A DNA stretch of 64,000 bases, from contig NZ_CP088156.1 of the NCBI RefSeq assembly GCF_021088345.1, positions 1,860,001-1,924,000 on the forward strand, given 5' to 3'. A program made the position numbers and the translations under genes. The DNA comes from Bradyrhizobium ontarionense (lineage in GTDB: Bacteria; Pseudomonadota; Alphaproteobacteria; Rhizobiales; Xanthobacteraceae). Positions 27,869 through 36,576 of the stretch are shown here, in pieces. The notes below the pieces were generated by a model, which was given only the letters and a program-made list of their open reading frames with translations, searched no databases and was not told the DNA's origin. Each line of letters opens with the position of its first letter. Position 1 is the stretch's first letter.

Positions 27869-27956
27869 CGGTGATCCGCCTGCCGATGTCAGAGGTCAGC
27901 GCCGCGAATCTCGCGGCGTTGCCATGCGCCTCAAGGCAATTCCTGCGCGACGATCA

Positions 27957-28358
27957 TCACGTGCGCGGCGTGGCCCAGTCCGCGATCAGCAGGCCCACGG
28001 TGGCCGACACCGCGGTGACGAACATGCCCCAGCTGATGTCGACCAGCACCACGGCCCAGGTCCACTGCTTGAGCATGGTGAGCGACGTCAGTTCGAAGGT
28101 CGCATAGCAGAACAGCCCGAACAGCGCGCCATAGAGCAAGGTCGAGCGCCACGTCGCCTCACTCTGGCCGCTGACGAAGATCAGCACGCCCGCGACGTAG
28201 ACCAGATAGAACAGCACCGCCGGCGCGGGCCGGATCTCGCCCAGCATCTCGCCGACCTGCGACTGGAAGAAGCCCTTGGCGACGATGGCGAGAAAGGGGA
28301 TGTCGAACCCGAGCAGCACGGCGATGGTCGCCAGATAAAGAACGACAGTTCGACTCAT
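27957..28358 (-). CDS. DUF2177-family membrane protein
   Basis: A 133-residue protein with four hydrophobic segments, the DUF2177 pattern (start VVLYLATIAVLLGFDIPFLA; centre PAPAVLFYLVYVAGVLIFV and YGALFGLFCYATFELTSL; end VDISWGMFVTAVSATVGLLI). Function unknown. It is a single gene convergent with the chemoreceptor gene. Confidence 0.85.
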   Translation of the reverse strand: MSRTVVLYLATIAVLLGFDIPFLAIVAKGFFQSQVGEMLGEIRPAPAVLFYLVYVAGVLIFVSGQSEATWRSTLLYGALFGLFCYATFELTSLTMLKQWTWAVVLVDISWGMFVTAVSATVGLLIADWATPRT

Positions 28359-28437
28359 GCACTGCTCCGCTGACCTGGTTCGCGGGCCGGCGCTTGTTCA
28401 GGCCGACCCGGGTTGCCTCGCACGGACCAGGCGCAGA

Positions 28438-30492
28438 TCAGCCGCGACGCTTGTTCTTGGCCTTCTTGCCGTCCGGCGCCTTTGCCCGCGAGGGTCTCTC
28501 TGAAAACGTCTGTCCGGCGTGGCTGGACTTGCCGCCATGCTGCTTTTTCTTTGCGGAAGCCGGTTCGTGGCCGGATTTCGACGGACCGTCACGGTGCGGC
28601 TTGCTGCGCGGCTTGGCGTCCCTCCCCCCGCGCGGCTCATCACGTCGCAGCGGATGGTAGGCGGTCTCGTCGTCCTCGCGCCGCGGCGGCCGCTTGTCCT
28701 GCCGCGGCCTTTCCGATGACGCCTGCCCTGAAGGGGCGCCCGACAGCGGCTCGATCCGGATATTGTCTTCCTTGTCCGGACGGCGGATGTTGGCGGCGAA
28801 GGCGTCCGCGACGCGCTCGGCGATCTCGAACTCGGTCGTGGTGTCCTGGATCTTGATGGCGCCGATGTCGTGCTTGTCGATGCCGCCACGGCGGCAGATC
28901 ATCGGCAGCAGCCAGCGCGCCTCCGCATTCTTCTTGCGCCCGATCGCCGCCCGGAACCAGACGCTGGGCTCGCCCATGCCGTGGCGTGCCGACGGCTTTC
29001 CCGTTTTCGTTCGGGGGGCCGCTGGTGCACGATCCTCGCTCCGCGATGGCCTGGCGGTGTCGCGACCGCGATCCTGGCGCGATCGGCCGTTGTCCTGGCC
29101 GGGATCGAGAATGTCCTCGGGCGACGGCAGCCGGGCGCGATAGAGCCGGACCAGCGTTGCGGCGATGTCCTCGGCCGATCGCTCGGCGAGCAATGCGCGG
29201 GCCATCTCCACATCGTCCGCAGTCGTCTCCTCGGTGAAGATGGCGTCCTGCAGCATGCGCTCGTGATCGAGCTTGCGGATGTCATCGGCCTGCGGCGTCG
29301 CGCCCCAGACGGCATCGATGCCGGCCATATTCAACAGCACTTCCGCGCGTCGCCGCCGGGCCGGCGGCACCAGGAGGACGCTGACACCCTTGCGCCCCGC
29401 GCGGCCGGTGCGGCCCGAGCGATGCTGCATGACCTCGGGATCATTCGGCAGCTCCGCATGAATGACGAGGTCGAGCTTCGCGAGGTCGATGCCGCGCGCC
29501 GCCACGTCGGTGGCCACGCAGACGCGCGACCGGCCATCGCGCAGCGACTGCAGGGCCTGCGTCCGCTCGTTCTGCGTCAATTCACCCGACAGCGCGACCA
29601 CCGAGAAGCCGCGCTCCAGCAGCGCCGCCTGCAGATGCCTGACGGCCTCGCGCGTGTTGCAGAACACGATCGCGCTCGGCGACTCGTAGAAGCGCAGCAC
29701 GTTGACCACCGCGTGCTCGACATCTCCAGACGCAATGCGGATGGCGCGGTACTCGATGTCGGCGTGCCCGCCTTCGTCGCCTTCGACCTCGATCCGGAAC
29801 GCGTCGTCCTGATATTCCTTGGCCAGCGCCACGATGCCACGCGGGAAGGTCGCCGAGAACAGCAGGGTGCGCCGCGTCTCCGGCGTGGTCTCGAGGATGA
29901 ACTCCATGTCCTCGCGAAAGCCGAGATTGAGCATCTCGTCGGCCTCGTCGAGCACGACGGCCTTCAATTCCGAGATGTCGAGACGCCCGCGCCGCAGATG
30001 ATCGCAGAGCCGGCCGGGCGTGCCGACGACGATGTGGGCGCCCGCCTCCAGCTCGCGCTGCTCGCGGCGCGGATCCATGCCGCCGACGCAGGAGACGACG
30101 CGCGCGCCCGCGTGCTGATACAGCCAGGCGAGCTCACGATGGACCTGCAGGGCGAGCTCGCGCGTCGGCGCCACGATCAGGGCCAGCGGCGCGGCGGCCC
30201 GGTCGAACCTGTCGCCCTCGCCCAGCAGGTTCTTCGCGATCGCCAGCCCATAGGCAACGGTCTTGCCCGAGCCGGTCTGGGCGGACACGAGGAGGTCGCG
30301 ATCGACGGCCTCGTCGGCGAGCACGGCAAGCTGAACGGGCGTCGGCTGCTCATAATTGCGCTCGGCGAGAGCGCGGGCGAGCGGGGGATTGGTCGCGGGG
30401 AATGACAATTGACGGAAAACCTCGTTTGATTCGGGCTGCTTTACGCCATGCCGCGCCGGAACACGAGGGGAACGATCGTGAATATGCTGCAT
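28438..30492 (-). CDS. DEAD-box RNA helicase with DbpA-type RNA-binding domain
   Basis: A 684-residue ATP-dependent RNA helicase. Motifs in order: Q-motif region NYEQPTPVQLAVL, Walker A AQTGSGKT (about residue 72), PTRELALQV, GTPGR, DEAD in VVLDEADEMLNLGF, SAT, ARGIDLAKLDLVIH and HRSGRTGRAGRKGVSVLL. A DbpA/CsdA-like RNA-binding domain lies at about 500-585 (VWFRAAIGRKKNAEARWLLP onwards). The tail (about 600-684) is Arg/Lys/Glu-rich and probably unstructured. Its role is likely ribosome assembly or mRNA decay in the cold. The ATG at 30492 is the first in frame. Confidence 0.94.
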   Translation of the reverse strand: MQHIHDRSPRVPARHGVKQPESNEVFRQLSFPATNPPLARALAERNYEQPTPVQLAVLADEAVDRDLLVSAQTGSGKTVAYGLAIAKNLLGEGDRFDRAAAPLALIVAPTRELALQVHRELAWLYQHAGARVVSCVGGMDPRREQRELEAGAHIVVGTPGRLCDHLRRGRLDISELKAVVLDEADEMLNLGFREDMEFILETTPETRRTLLFSATFPRGIVALAKEYQDDAFRIEVEGDEGGHADIEYRAIRIASGDVEHAVVNVLRFYESPSAIVFCNTREAVRHLQAALLERGFSVVALSGELTQNERTQALQSLRDGRSRVCVATDVAARGIDLAKLDLVIHAELPNDPEVMQHRSGRTGRAGRKGVSVLLVPPARRRRAEVLLNMAGIDAVWGATPQADDIRKLDHERMLQDAIFTEETTADDVEMARALLAERSAEDIAATLVRLYRARLPSPEDILDPGQDNGRSRQDRGRDTARPSRSEDRAPAAPRTKTGKPSARHGMGEPSVWFRAAIGRKKNAEARWLLPMICRRGGIDKHDIGAIKIQDTTTEFEIAERVADAFAANIRRPDKEDNIRIEPLSGAPSGQASSERPRQDKRPPRREDDETAYHPLRRDEPRGGRDAKPRSKPHRDGPSKSGHEPASAKKKQHGGKSSHAGQTFSERPSRAKAPDGKKAKNKRRG

Positions 30493-30578
30493 TGCTCCGC
30501 GCCCTTCCCTGCCCCCGAAGCGCGGCTCGATCCGGCCCGTGCTAGTCTCGCAGGGACAATCCCAGGGAGCCCTGAGCC

Positions 30579-30935
30579 ATGTATGTCGCAGGATTCGTGA
30601 TCCCGGTACCGGAAGAGAAGATGGAGGCCTACCGCCGGTGGGCCGAACGCGGCGCGGCGCTGTTCAGGGAATATGGCTGCCTCGAGATCGTCGAGTCCTG
30701 GGAGGACAACGTTCCCGACGGCACGGCCACCGATTTTCGGCGCGCCGTCGCCGCGAAAGCCGGTGAGAAGATCGTCTTCGCCTGGCAGGTGTGGCCCGAC
30801 AAGGAAACGCTCGAGGCCGCCGAAGCCCACATGCAGAACGACAAGCGCTTCGAGCTCCCCGGCGACATTCCCTTCGATCCCAAGCGCCTGGTCCTCGGCT
30901 GCTTCAAGCCGATCCACACGATGGGGCGGGGCTGA
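30579..30935 (+). CDS. DUF1428-family protein
   Basis: A 118-residue protein of the DUF1428 family (ferredoxin-like dimeric alpha-beta barrel fold). The typical pattern is present throughout: YVAGFVIPVPEEKMEAYRRW, FREYGCLEIVESWEDNVPDG, FRRAVAAKAGEKIVFAWQVW, then KRFELPGDIPFDPKRL. Function unknown. The gene is divergent from the helicase gene. Confidence 0.92.
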   Translation: MYVAGFVIPVPEEKMEAYRRWAERGAALFREYGCLEIVESWEDNVPDGTATDFRRAVAAKAGEKIVFAWQVWPDKETLEAAEAHMQNDKRFELPGDIPFDPKRLVLGCFKPIHTMGRG

Positions 30936-31007
30936 CAACTCGCTGCCGTCAAGATCAGCCACCTTGCCCGAACGTCTCCCGGTCTCAGGTCGCGCCGTTT
31001 TCGGCCG

Positions 31008-31517
31008 CTATTCGTCGCTCCACGGCCAGTGCCAGTGACGCCACCCCCAATTGCGCGGCCCGCTGGCATCCAGCGCCGCCTTCTGCTTGTCATCGAGTGA
31101 ATCATAGAGCGCCTGAAACGCCGGCCGCACGGTCTTGATCGCCTGCTGCATGGCGTCGAGGCGTTGTTCGACGAGTGCAAGACGGTCGGTGGCTTTGACC
31201 GGCGGCGTAGCCGGACAGTCCTTGGTGATCAGCTCCGCCGCCTTGGCCGATGCCGCCTTGAGATCGCCGAGCCGCGCCCGCTGCGCCTCGTTCGGCTTGA
31301 TGGCGGTCTCGATCTGCGACAGGCGCCATTCGGCAAATCCGCCCATGCGGGGATTGCAGAGGAAGCCGAACCCCCGTCCGCCCATCATCCCCGGCCCCAT
31401 CATCATGCCGGGGCCCCACCCCGGCGGTCCGCCTGCTCCCGGCTGGGCGAAGGAAGGTGCAGCGGTGGCCGTCACGACTGCGGCGGCCAATATCAGCGCG
31501 CGTGGATCAACTCGCAT
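31008..31517 (-). CDS. Spy/CpxP-like periplasmic protein
   Basis: A 169-residue exported protein: signal peptide at residues 1-26 (ALILAAAVVTATAAPSFA), then a Gly/Met/Pro-rich stretch (GMMMGPGMMGGRGFG, which could bind metal), then helices with the LTxxQ-type arrangement (IKPNEAQRARLGDLKAASAK and LVEQRLDAMQQAIKTVRPAF). Spy/CpxP proteins are envelope chaperones or stress sensors. The ATG at 31517 is preferred; an upstream start would spoil the signal peptide. Confidence 0.8.
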   Translation of the reverse strand: MRVDPRALILAAAVVTATAAPSFAQPGAGGPPGWGPGMMMGPGMMGGRGFGFLCNPRMGGFAEWRLSQIETAIKPNEAQRARLGDLKAASAKAAELITKDCPATPPVKATDRLALVEQRLDAMQQAIKTVRPAFQALYDSLDDKQKAALDASGPRNWGWRHWHWPWSDE

Positions 31518-31924
31518 GGCGGAACTCTCTTGACGTGGCATCGACGAGTTTGCGCAAACTAAGCGCGGACCGGATGCGGCGCTTGAGCAAGATCAACGGA
31601 ACTCTTATTGCGCCGGTCCCGTCGAAACTGTCCTGCGTCGAAAGAATTTACTTTCGCTTTTTCGGAAATCGTGTATGATCCGCGTCGTCCCGCCTCATGC
31701 AGAGGGACGTACGCGTCGTCACGAACGTCGGGTGCGGGATGCGGTGGCCGCAGCCATGTCGGACGCGCTTTTGCGCAGACGACCGGCGTGATTGCGGACG
31801 TGAAGTCGCAGCGTCCTGACACCCCGATGCTGGTGTCCTCGCGCTGATGCGCAAGCATCATGCGCGACATGGTGGCCAACAAGCCCGGCGCACCAGGGAG
31901 ACTGCGTATAAGCGTGAAGACATC
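31518..31924. other. Gene-free region leading into a repeat
   Basis: No frame here looks coding on either strand. The overall sequence resembles degenerate intergenic repeat DNA of Bradyrhizobium-type genomes: spurious frames end in a GC-rich string upstream of the palindrome at 31925. Nothing else identifiable. Confidence 0.5.
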
Positions 31925-32027
31925 GCGCAGGGAATGCCGGATGTTCGGCTGATCCTGTGGTACCTGCCGCCTGCATTCTTTTCGCAGGCGGGCCATGGGT
32001 GAGGCCTTCACCCGGCATTCCCTGCGC
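31925..32027. repeat. Long intergenic palindromic repeat
   Basis: GCGCAGGGAATGCCGG (31925-31940) is exactly inverted as CCGGCATTCCCTGCGC (32012-32027). An inner hairpin CCGCCTGC/GCAGGCGG (31967-31991) is nested inside. I recognise the outer stem as a recurrent intergenic repeat in Bradyrhizobium and Rhodopseudomonas genomes from general familiarity, not from a search. Confidence 0.75.
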
Positions 32028-32135
32028 CCTCTCGTTTAAGGGAGGGACGAACTGATCGCAGACCTCGGGCGCGAAACGCCGCGAGAATACGTTCTCATGC
32101 CGACCGCTGTTTGACCCGTGAATCCGATCCATCCA

Positions 32136-32316
32136 CCGCTGTCGTCCCGGGCAAGCCGTGACGCGCGACCGCGCGCCACGGCGCCGACCCGGGATCCATA
32201 CTCCGCGGCGGACGTGGCGGGCGAAGTGCTGCTAACACCGTGCCTCAAACCGCGGCCTGGGGTTATGGGTCCCGGCGCCGCGTGCGCAATTGCGCACCAG
32301 GCCGGGACGACAGCGG
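32136..32316. repeat. Cloverleaf-shaped intergenic dyad repeat, copy 2
   Basis: The outer arms CCGCTGTCGTCCCGG (32136-32150) and CCGGGACGACAGCGG (32302-32316) are perfect complements. Inside are a nearly perfect arm GCCGTG... /CACGGC (about 32155-32182), a long arm pairing near 32190 with 32268, and the perfect palindrome GTGCGCAATTGCGCAC (32282-32297). The layout (outer stem plus three arms) matches copy 1 and copy 3 although arm sequences differ. Confidence 0.8.
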
Positions 32317-32557
32317 AGTGTGCCGAGATCGCACTGGCATTCACGCGCGCCCACCATTGACGACCAGTCACGCACGAGCGGGAAGAGACGATCGCGAGCG
32401 AACAATCGGAGGACGATCAGCAAGGTTGAGCGCCCACCACGCCGCGATCTCAAGTGCGCAACGCAGGAACGCGGAGCTGCAATCCATCAACGCGCTGGCG
32501 CGATGGCATAGGACTTGCTCAACTCGCACATCAATTCGTCGCTTGCGGAGACCTGGA

Positions 32558-34642
32558 ATGCTTGAAGGAGCCGAAGTCCGGCTGGCCGTCGATATCGGCG
32601 GCACGTTCACCGATATCGTTCTCGACATCGGCGCGCAGCGTCGAACGCGCAAGCTGCTGACCACGCCGACGCAGCCGGAGCAGGCCGTGCTCGACGGCAC
32701 GCGCCTCATCCTCGCCGATGCAAAGGCGCGAATCTCCGACATCGACGTCTTCATCCACGGCACCACGCTCGCGACCAACGCCATCATCGAGCGCCGCGGC
32801 GCCAAGACGGCGCTGATCGCCACTGACGGCTTCCGCGATGTTCTGGATATTGGAACTGAGAGCCGCTACGACCAGTACGATCTCTCGATCGACAAGCCGA
32901 AACCGCTGGTGCCGCGCAGCCTTCGCTTCACCGTGCCCGAGCGCGTCGATGCTCATGGACAAGTCAGACTGCCGCTCGACGAAGCGGCGGTGCGTGCGCT
33001 GGGGCCGCAGCTGTGCGCCCTGAACGTTGCCAGCATCGCCATCGCCTTCCTGCATGCCTACGCCAATCCGGAGCACGAGCGCCGCGCGGCGGAGATCCTG
33101 GGCGAGGAGATGCCGGGCGTGTCGATCACGCTGTCGTCGGCGGTCTGTCCCGAAATCCGGGAATATGAGCGGACCTCGACTGCGGTGGCCAACGCCTATG
33201 TGCAGCCGCTGATGGACAGCTATCTCGCGCGCATGGAGCAGGCGCTCAGGATCGAGCAGTTCCGCGGCGCGATCTATCTCGTGACATCAGGCGGCGGCGT
33301 CACCTCGATCGCGACGGCGCGGCGCTTCCCGGTGCGGCTGGTCGAATCCGGCCCGGCCGGCGGCGCAATCTTCGCCGGCCAGATCGCCGCACGGCTCGGC
33401 GAGCGCAAGGTGCTGTCGTTCGACATGGGCGGCACCACCGCCAAGATCTGCCTGATCGAGGATTTCGAGCCTGAGAGCTCGCGCGTGTTCGAGGTCGATC
33501 GCGCCGCGCGCTTCCTGAAAGGCTCCGGCTTGCCCGTGCGCATTCCCGTCATCGAGATGGTTGAGATCGGCGCCGGCGGCGGCTCGATCGCGCGGATCGA
33601 TGCGATGAAGCGCGTCACCGTCGGCCCCGAGAGCGCCTCCTCCGAGCCGGGACCTGCCTGCTACGGCCGTGGCGGCCAGCGTCCCGCGGTGACGGATTCC
33701 GACGTCGCGCTCGGCATGATCGATCCCGACGCGTTCGCCGGCGGCACCATCAAGCTCGACCCCGAGCTGTCGAAACAGGCCCTGCTCCGCGACATCGGCG
33801 CGCCGCTCGGCCTGACCGCCGAAATGGCCGCCTATGCGGTGCATGAAGTGGTCTGTGAGAACATGGCGAGCGCGGCGCGCGTCCATGCCGTCGAGCGCGG
33901 CGCCGTGATCGGCCAGCACACGCTGATCGCATTCGGCGGCGCAGCGCCGCTGCATGCCGCGCGCGTCGCGGAAAAGATCGGCGTGTCGCGCGTGGTCGTT
34001 CCCTCCAATGCCGGGGTCGGCTCGGCGGTCGGCTTCCTTGCTGCGCCGATCTCCTATGAGCTGGTGCGCAGCCGCCATGCGCGGCTCGACGATTTCGACA
34101 CGGCCCTCGTCTCCGGCCTGCTGCAGGAGATGGCCGACGAGGCGCGCGCGCTGGTCGAGCCGGGTGCGGCCGGCGCTGACGTTCGCGAGCGCCGTGCCGC
34201 TTTCATGCGCTATGTCGGCCAGGGGCACGAGATCGCGGTCGAACTGCCGAACCGTCCCCTGACCGCGGACGACCTCGCCGCGCTGCGATCGTCCTTCGAG
34301 GCCGGCTACGCCGCTTTGTTCGAGCGGCCGATTCCGGGGGCGGCGATCGAAGTGCTGAGCTGGTCGGTGCTCGCGACGACGGACCCGCTCCAGCCTCCCA
34401 TCGTCACCGAGGTGACGCGCAAACCCGCGGGCAAAGCCGCCGGACATCGCAAGTTCTTCGACGGCCGCGCTGGGCGCATCCTCGAGATCCCACTCTATCG
34501 CCGCGAGGAGATGGCGCCTGGGGCCACCATCGCCGGCCCAGCTGTTATCGCCGAGGACGAGACCTCGACCTTCATCTCCAACAGCTTCGATGCGCATATC
34601 GACGGTGCCGGCAGCATCGTCATGGAACGGAAGGCGGCCTGA
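32558..34642 (+). CDS. hyuA: Hydantoinase/oxoprolinase subunit A
   Basis: A 694-residue HyuA-type subunit of an ATP-dependent hydantoinase/oxoprolinase, an acetate-kinase/Hsp70-fold ATPase that opens 5-membered cyclic amides (N-methylhydantoin, 5-oxoproline) with ATP. The N-terminal phosphate motif RLAVDIGGTFTDIVLDIG is at residues 7-24. IHGTTLATNAIIERRGAKTA (about 68), a second phosphate motif LSFDMGGTTAKICLIEDF (about 286) and the GAGGGSIARID segment follow. The hyuB start follows 1 bp after its stop. TRAP transporter genes downstream suggest uptake of the substrate. Confidence 0.93.
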   Translation: MLEGAEVRLAVDIGGTFTDIVLDIGAQRRTRKLLTTPTQPEQAVLDGTRLILADAKARISDIDVFIHGTTLATNAIIERRGAKTALIATDGFRDVLDIGTESRYDQYDLSIDKPKPLVPRSLRFTVPERVDAHGQVRLPLDEAAVRALGPQLCALNVASIAIAFLHAYANPEHERRAAEILGEEMPGVSITLSSAVCPEIREYERTSTAVANAYVQPLMDSYLARMEQALRIEQFRGAIYLVTSGGGVTSIATARRFPVRLVESGPAGGAIFAGQIAARLGERKVLSFDMGGTTAKICLIEDFEPESSRVFEVDRAARFLKGSGLPVRIPVIEMVEIGAGGGSIARIDAMKRVTVGPESASSEPGPACYGRGGQRPAVTDSDVALGMIDPDAFAGGTIKLDPELSKQALLRDIGAPLGLTAEMAAYAVHEVVCENMASAARVHAVERGAVIGQHTLIAFGGAAPLHAARVAEKIGVSRVVVPSNAGVGSAVGFLAAPISYELVRSRHARLDDFDTALVSGLLQEMADEARALVEPGAAGADVRERRAAFMRYVGQGHEIAVELPNRPLTADDLAALRSSFEAGYAALFERPIPGAAIEVLSWSVLATTDPLQPPIVTEVTRKPAGKAAGHRKFFDGRAGRILEIPLYRREEMAPGATIAGPAVIAEDETSTFISNSFDAHIDGAGSIVMERKAA

Positions 34643-34643
34643 G

Positions 34644-36302
34644 ATGAGCCAATCACAAGCAACGAGCCTGATCGATCTGCAGATCATGTGGCACCGGCTG
34701 ATCGCCGTGGTCGAGGAACAGGCACAGGTATTGCTGCGCACCGCCTTCAGCCCGATCGTGCGCGAATGCGGCGACCTCTCCGCGGGCGTGTTCGATCTCA
34801 AAGGGCGCATGCTGGCGCAGGCGGTCACCGGCACGCCCGGCCATGTCAACTCGATGGCGGAATCGGTGAAGCACTTCATCGCGCGCTTCCCGATTGCCAC
34901 CATGAAGCCGGGCGATGCCTACATCACCAACGATCCCTGGATGGGCACCGGCCATCTCAACGATTTCGTCGTCACCACGCCCTGCTTCAAGGACGGCCAG
35001 CCGGTAGCGCTGTTCTCCTGCACCAGCCATTTGATGGATATCGGCGGCATCGGCTTCGGCCCTGACGGCACCGACGTGTTCATGGAGGGCCTCTACATCC
35101 CGATGCTGAAGCTGATCGACCAGGGCGTCGTCAACGAGACGCTGATGGCGATGATCCGCGCCAACACGCGGCTGCCGGTCGACACCGAGGGCGACACCTA
35201 TTCGCTCGCCGCCTGCAACGATGTCGGCTGCCAGCGCCTGGTCGAGATGATGACCGAGTTCGGCATCGCCTCGCTCGATGAGCTCGGCGACTACGTCTGC
35301 GACCGCTCGCGCGAGGCCGTGCTGGCCGAGATCGCCAAGCTGCCGAAGGGCACCTGGCGCAACGAGATGGTGGTCGACGGCTATGATGCACCGGTGACGC
35401 TGAAGGCCGCGCTGACGATCTCGGACGACGGCATCCACGTCCACTTCGACGGCACCTCGCCCGCCTCGAAGTTCGGCATCAACGTGCCGCTGTCCTACAC
35501 CACCGCCTACACCGTGTTCGGGCTCGGCTGCGTGGTGGCCTCTGATATCCCCAACAATGCCGGCTCGCTGTCGCCGCTCACGGTCTCGGCGCCCTCGGGC
35601 GCGATCCTCAATGCGCCGAAGCCCGCCCCGGTCGCCTCGCGGCATGTCATCGGCCAGATGCTGCCCGACGTCGTGTTCGGCTGTCTCAGGCAGATCATCC
35701 CGGAGCGGGTGCCTGCAGAAGGCACCTCCTGCCTGTGGAATCTCAACGTCCGCGGCCAGACCCGTAGCGGTGCCGGCGGCAATTACGGGTTCTCCATGGC
35801 GGTCACGTCGAACGGCGGCACCGGCGCCCGTTTCGACAAGGACGGGCTGTCGGCGACCGCCTATCCCTCCGGCGTGCGCGGCACCCCGGTCGAGATCGCG
35901 GAGACACAGACGCCGCTGATCTTCTGGCGCAAGGAGCTGCGCCCCGACTCCGGCGGCGCCGGCCGCACCCGCGGCGGCCTCGGCCAGATCATCGAGGTCG
36001 GCAGCGGCGTCGACGCTCCCTTCGACATCCTCGCCGCCTTCGACCGCATCGATCACCCGCCGCGCGGCCGCGACGGCGGCCACAATGGCCAGGCCGGCTA
36101 TGTCGGGTTGAAGTCGGGCCAGAAACTGCGCGGCAAGGGTTTTCAGACCGTGCCGCCGGACGACCGCCTGGTGGTGCTGACGCCAGGTGGGGCGGGCATC
36201 GGTGATCCCCGGGAGCGTGCGGCACAGCTGGTGCAAGGCGATGTCGAGGCGGGGCTGGTGTCGGCGGACAATGCCGCGGCGGTCTACGGTCAGGCGCGAT
36301 GA
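34644..36302 (+). CDS. hyuB: Hydantoinase/oxoprolinase subunit B
   Basis: A 552-residue HyuB-type subunit, the partner of HyuA. Typical stretches are SPIVRECGDLSAGVFDLKGR (about residue 35), FDGTSPASKFGINVPLSYTT (about 270), NAGSLSPLTVSAPSG and LRPDSGGAGRTRGGLGQIIE (about 430), then a Gly-rich C-terminus ending TPGGAGIGDP. Its ATG is 1 bp after the hyuA stop, so the pair is clearly co-translated. Confidence 0.93.
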   Translation: MSQSQATSLIDLQIMWHRLIAVVEEQAQVLLRTAFSPIVRECGDLSAGVFDLKGRMLAQAVTGTPGHVNSMAESVKHFIARFPIATMKPGDAYITNDPWMGTGHLNDFVVTTPCFKDGQPVALFSCTSHLMDIGGIGFGPDGTDVFMEGLYIPMLKLIDQGVVNETLMAMIRANTRLPVDTEGDTYSLAACNDVGCQRLVEMMTEFGIASLDELGDYVCDRSREAVLAEIAKLPKGTWRNEMVVDGYDAPVTLKAALTISDDGIHVHFDGTSPASKFGINVPLSYTTAYTVFGLGCVVASDIPNNAGSLSPLTVSAPSGAILNAPKPAPVASRHVIGQMLPDVVFGCLRQIIPERVPAEGTSCLWNLNVRGQTRSGAGGNYGFSMAVTSNGGTGARFDKDGLSATAYPSGVRGTPVEIAETQTPLIFWRKELRPDSGGAGRTRGGLGQIIEVGSGVDAPFDILAAFDRIDHPPRGRDGGHNGQAGYVGLKSGQKLRGKGFQTVPPDDRLVVLTPGGAGIGDPRERAAQLVQGDVEAGLVSADNAAAVYGQAR

Positions 36303-36370
36303 TGGACGATCGTGTGAGCCGGCTGCTCAGCCGTCGCCCAGCGCGGGGCACCCCTCTCGCGGCACGCGCG

Positions 36371-36522
36371 GTGCACCCTCTCCCCTTGTGGGAGAGGGTG
36401 GCGACGAGCGTCAGCTCGGCGCCGGGTGAGGGGTTCTCTCGGCAAATGCGCGCGCGGAGAGAGACCCCTCGCCCGGCTTCGCTACGCGAAGCCACCCTCT
36501 CCCACAAGGGGAGAGGGTGCAC
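36371..36522. repeat. Large inverted repeat, 31-bp arms
   Basis: The segment at 36371-36401 (GTGCACCCTCTCCCCTTGTG and onward) is repeated in exact inverse at 36492-36522. Inside, 36420-36440 and 36461-36480 pair imperfectly around CTCTC, and GGCTTCGC/GCGAAGCC (36476-36494) forms a perfect hairpin. It lies between hyuB and dctP within one transcription unit, so it could form a large RNA structure between the catabolic and transport genes. Confidence 0.85.
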
Positions 36523-36576
36523 TGTCTTCGCTGAAACAGCAGTGACCATGTCAAACGCACATCACCGGAGAGACTG

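Noticed and set aside
28870-30405. Plus-strand open frame opposite the DEAD-box helicase gene
   Set aside because: Antisense shadow without motifs.
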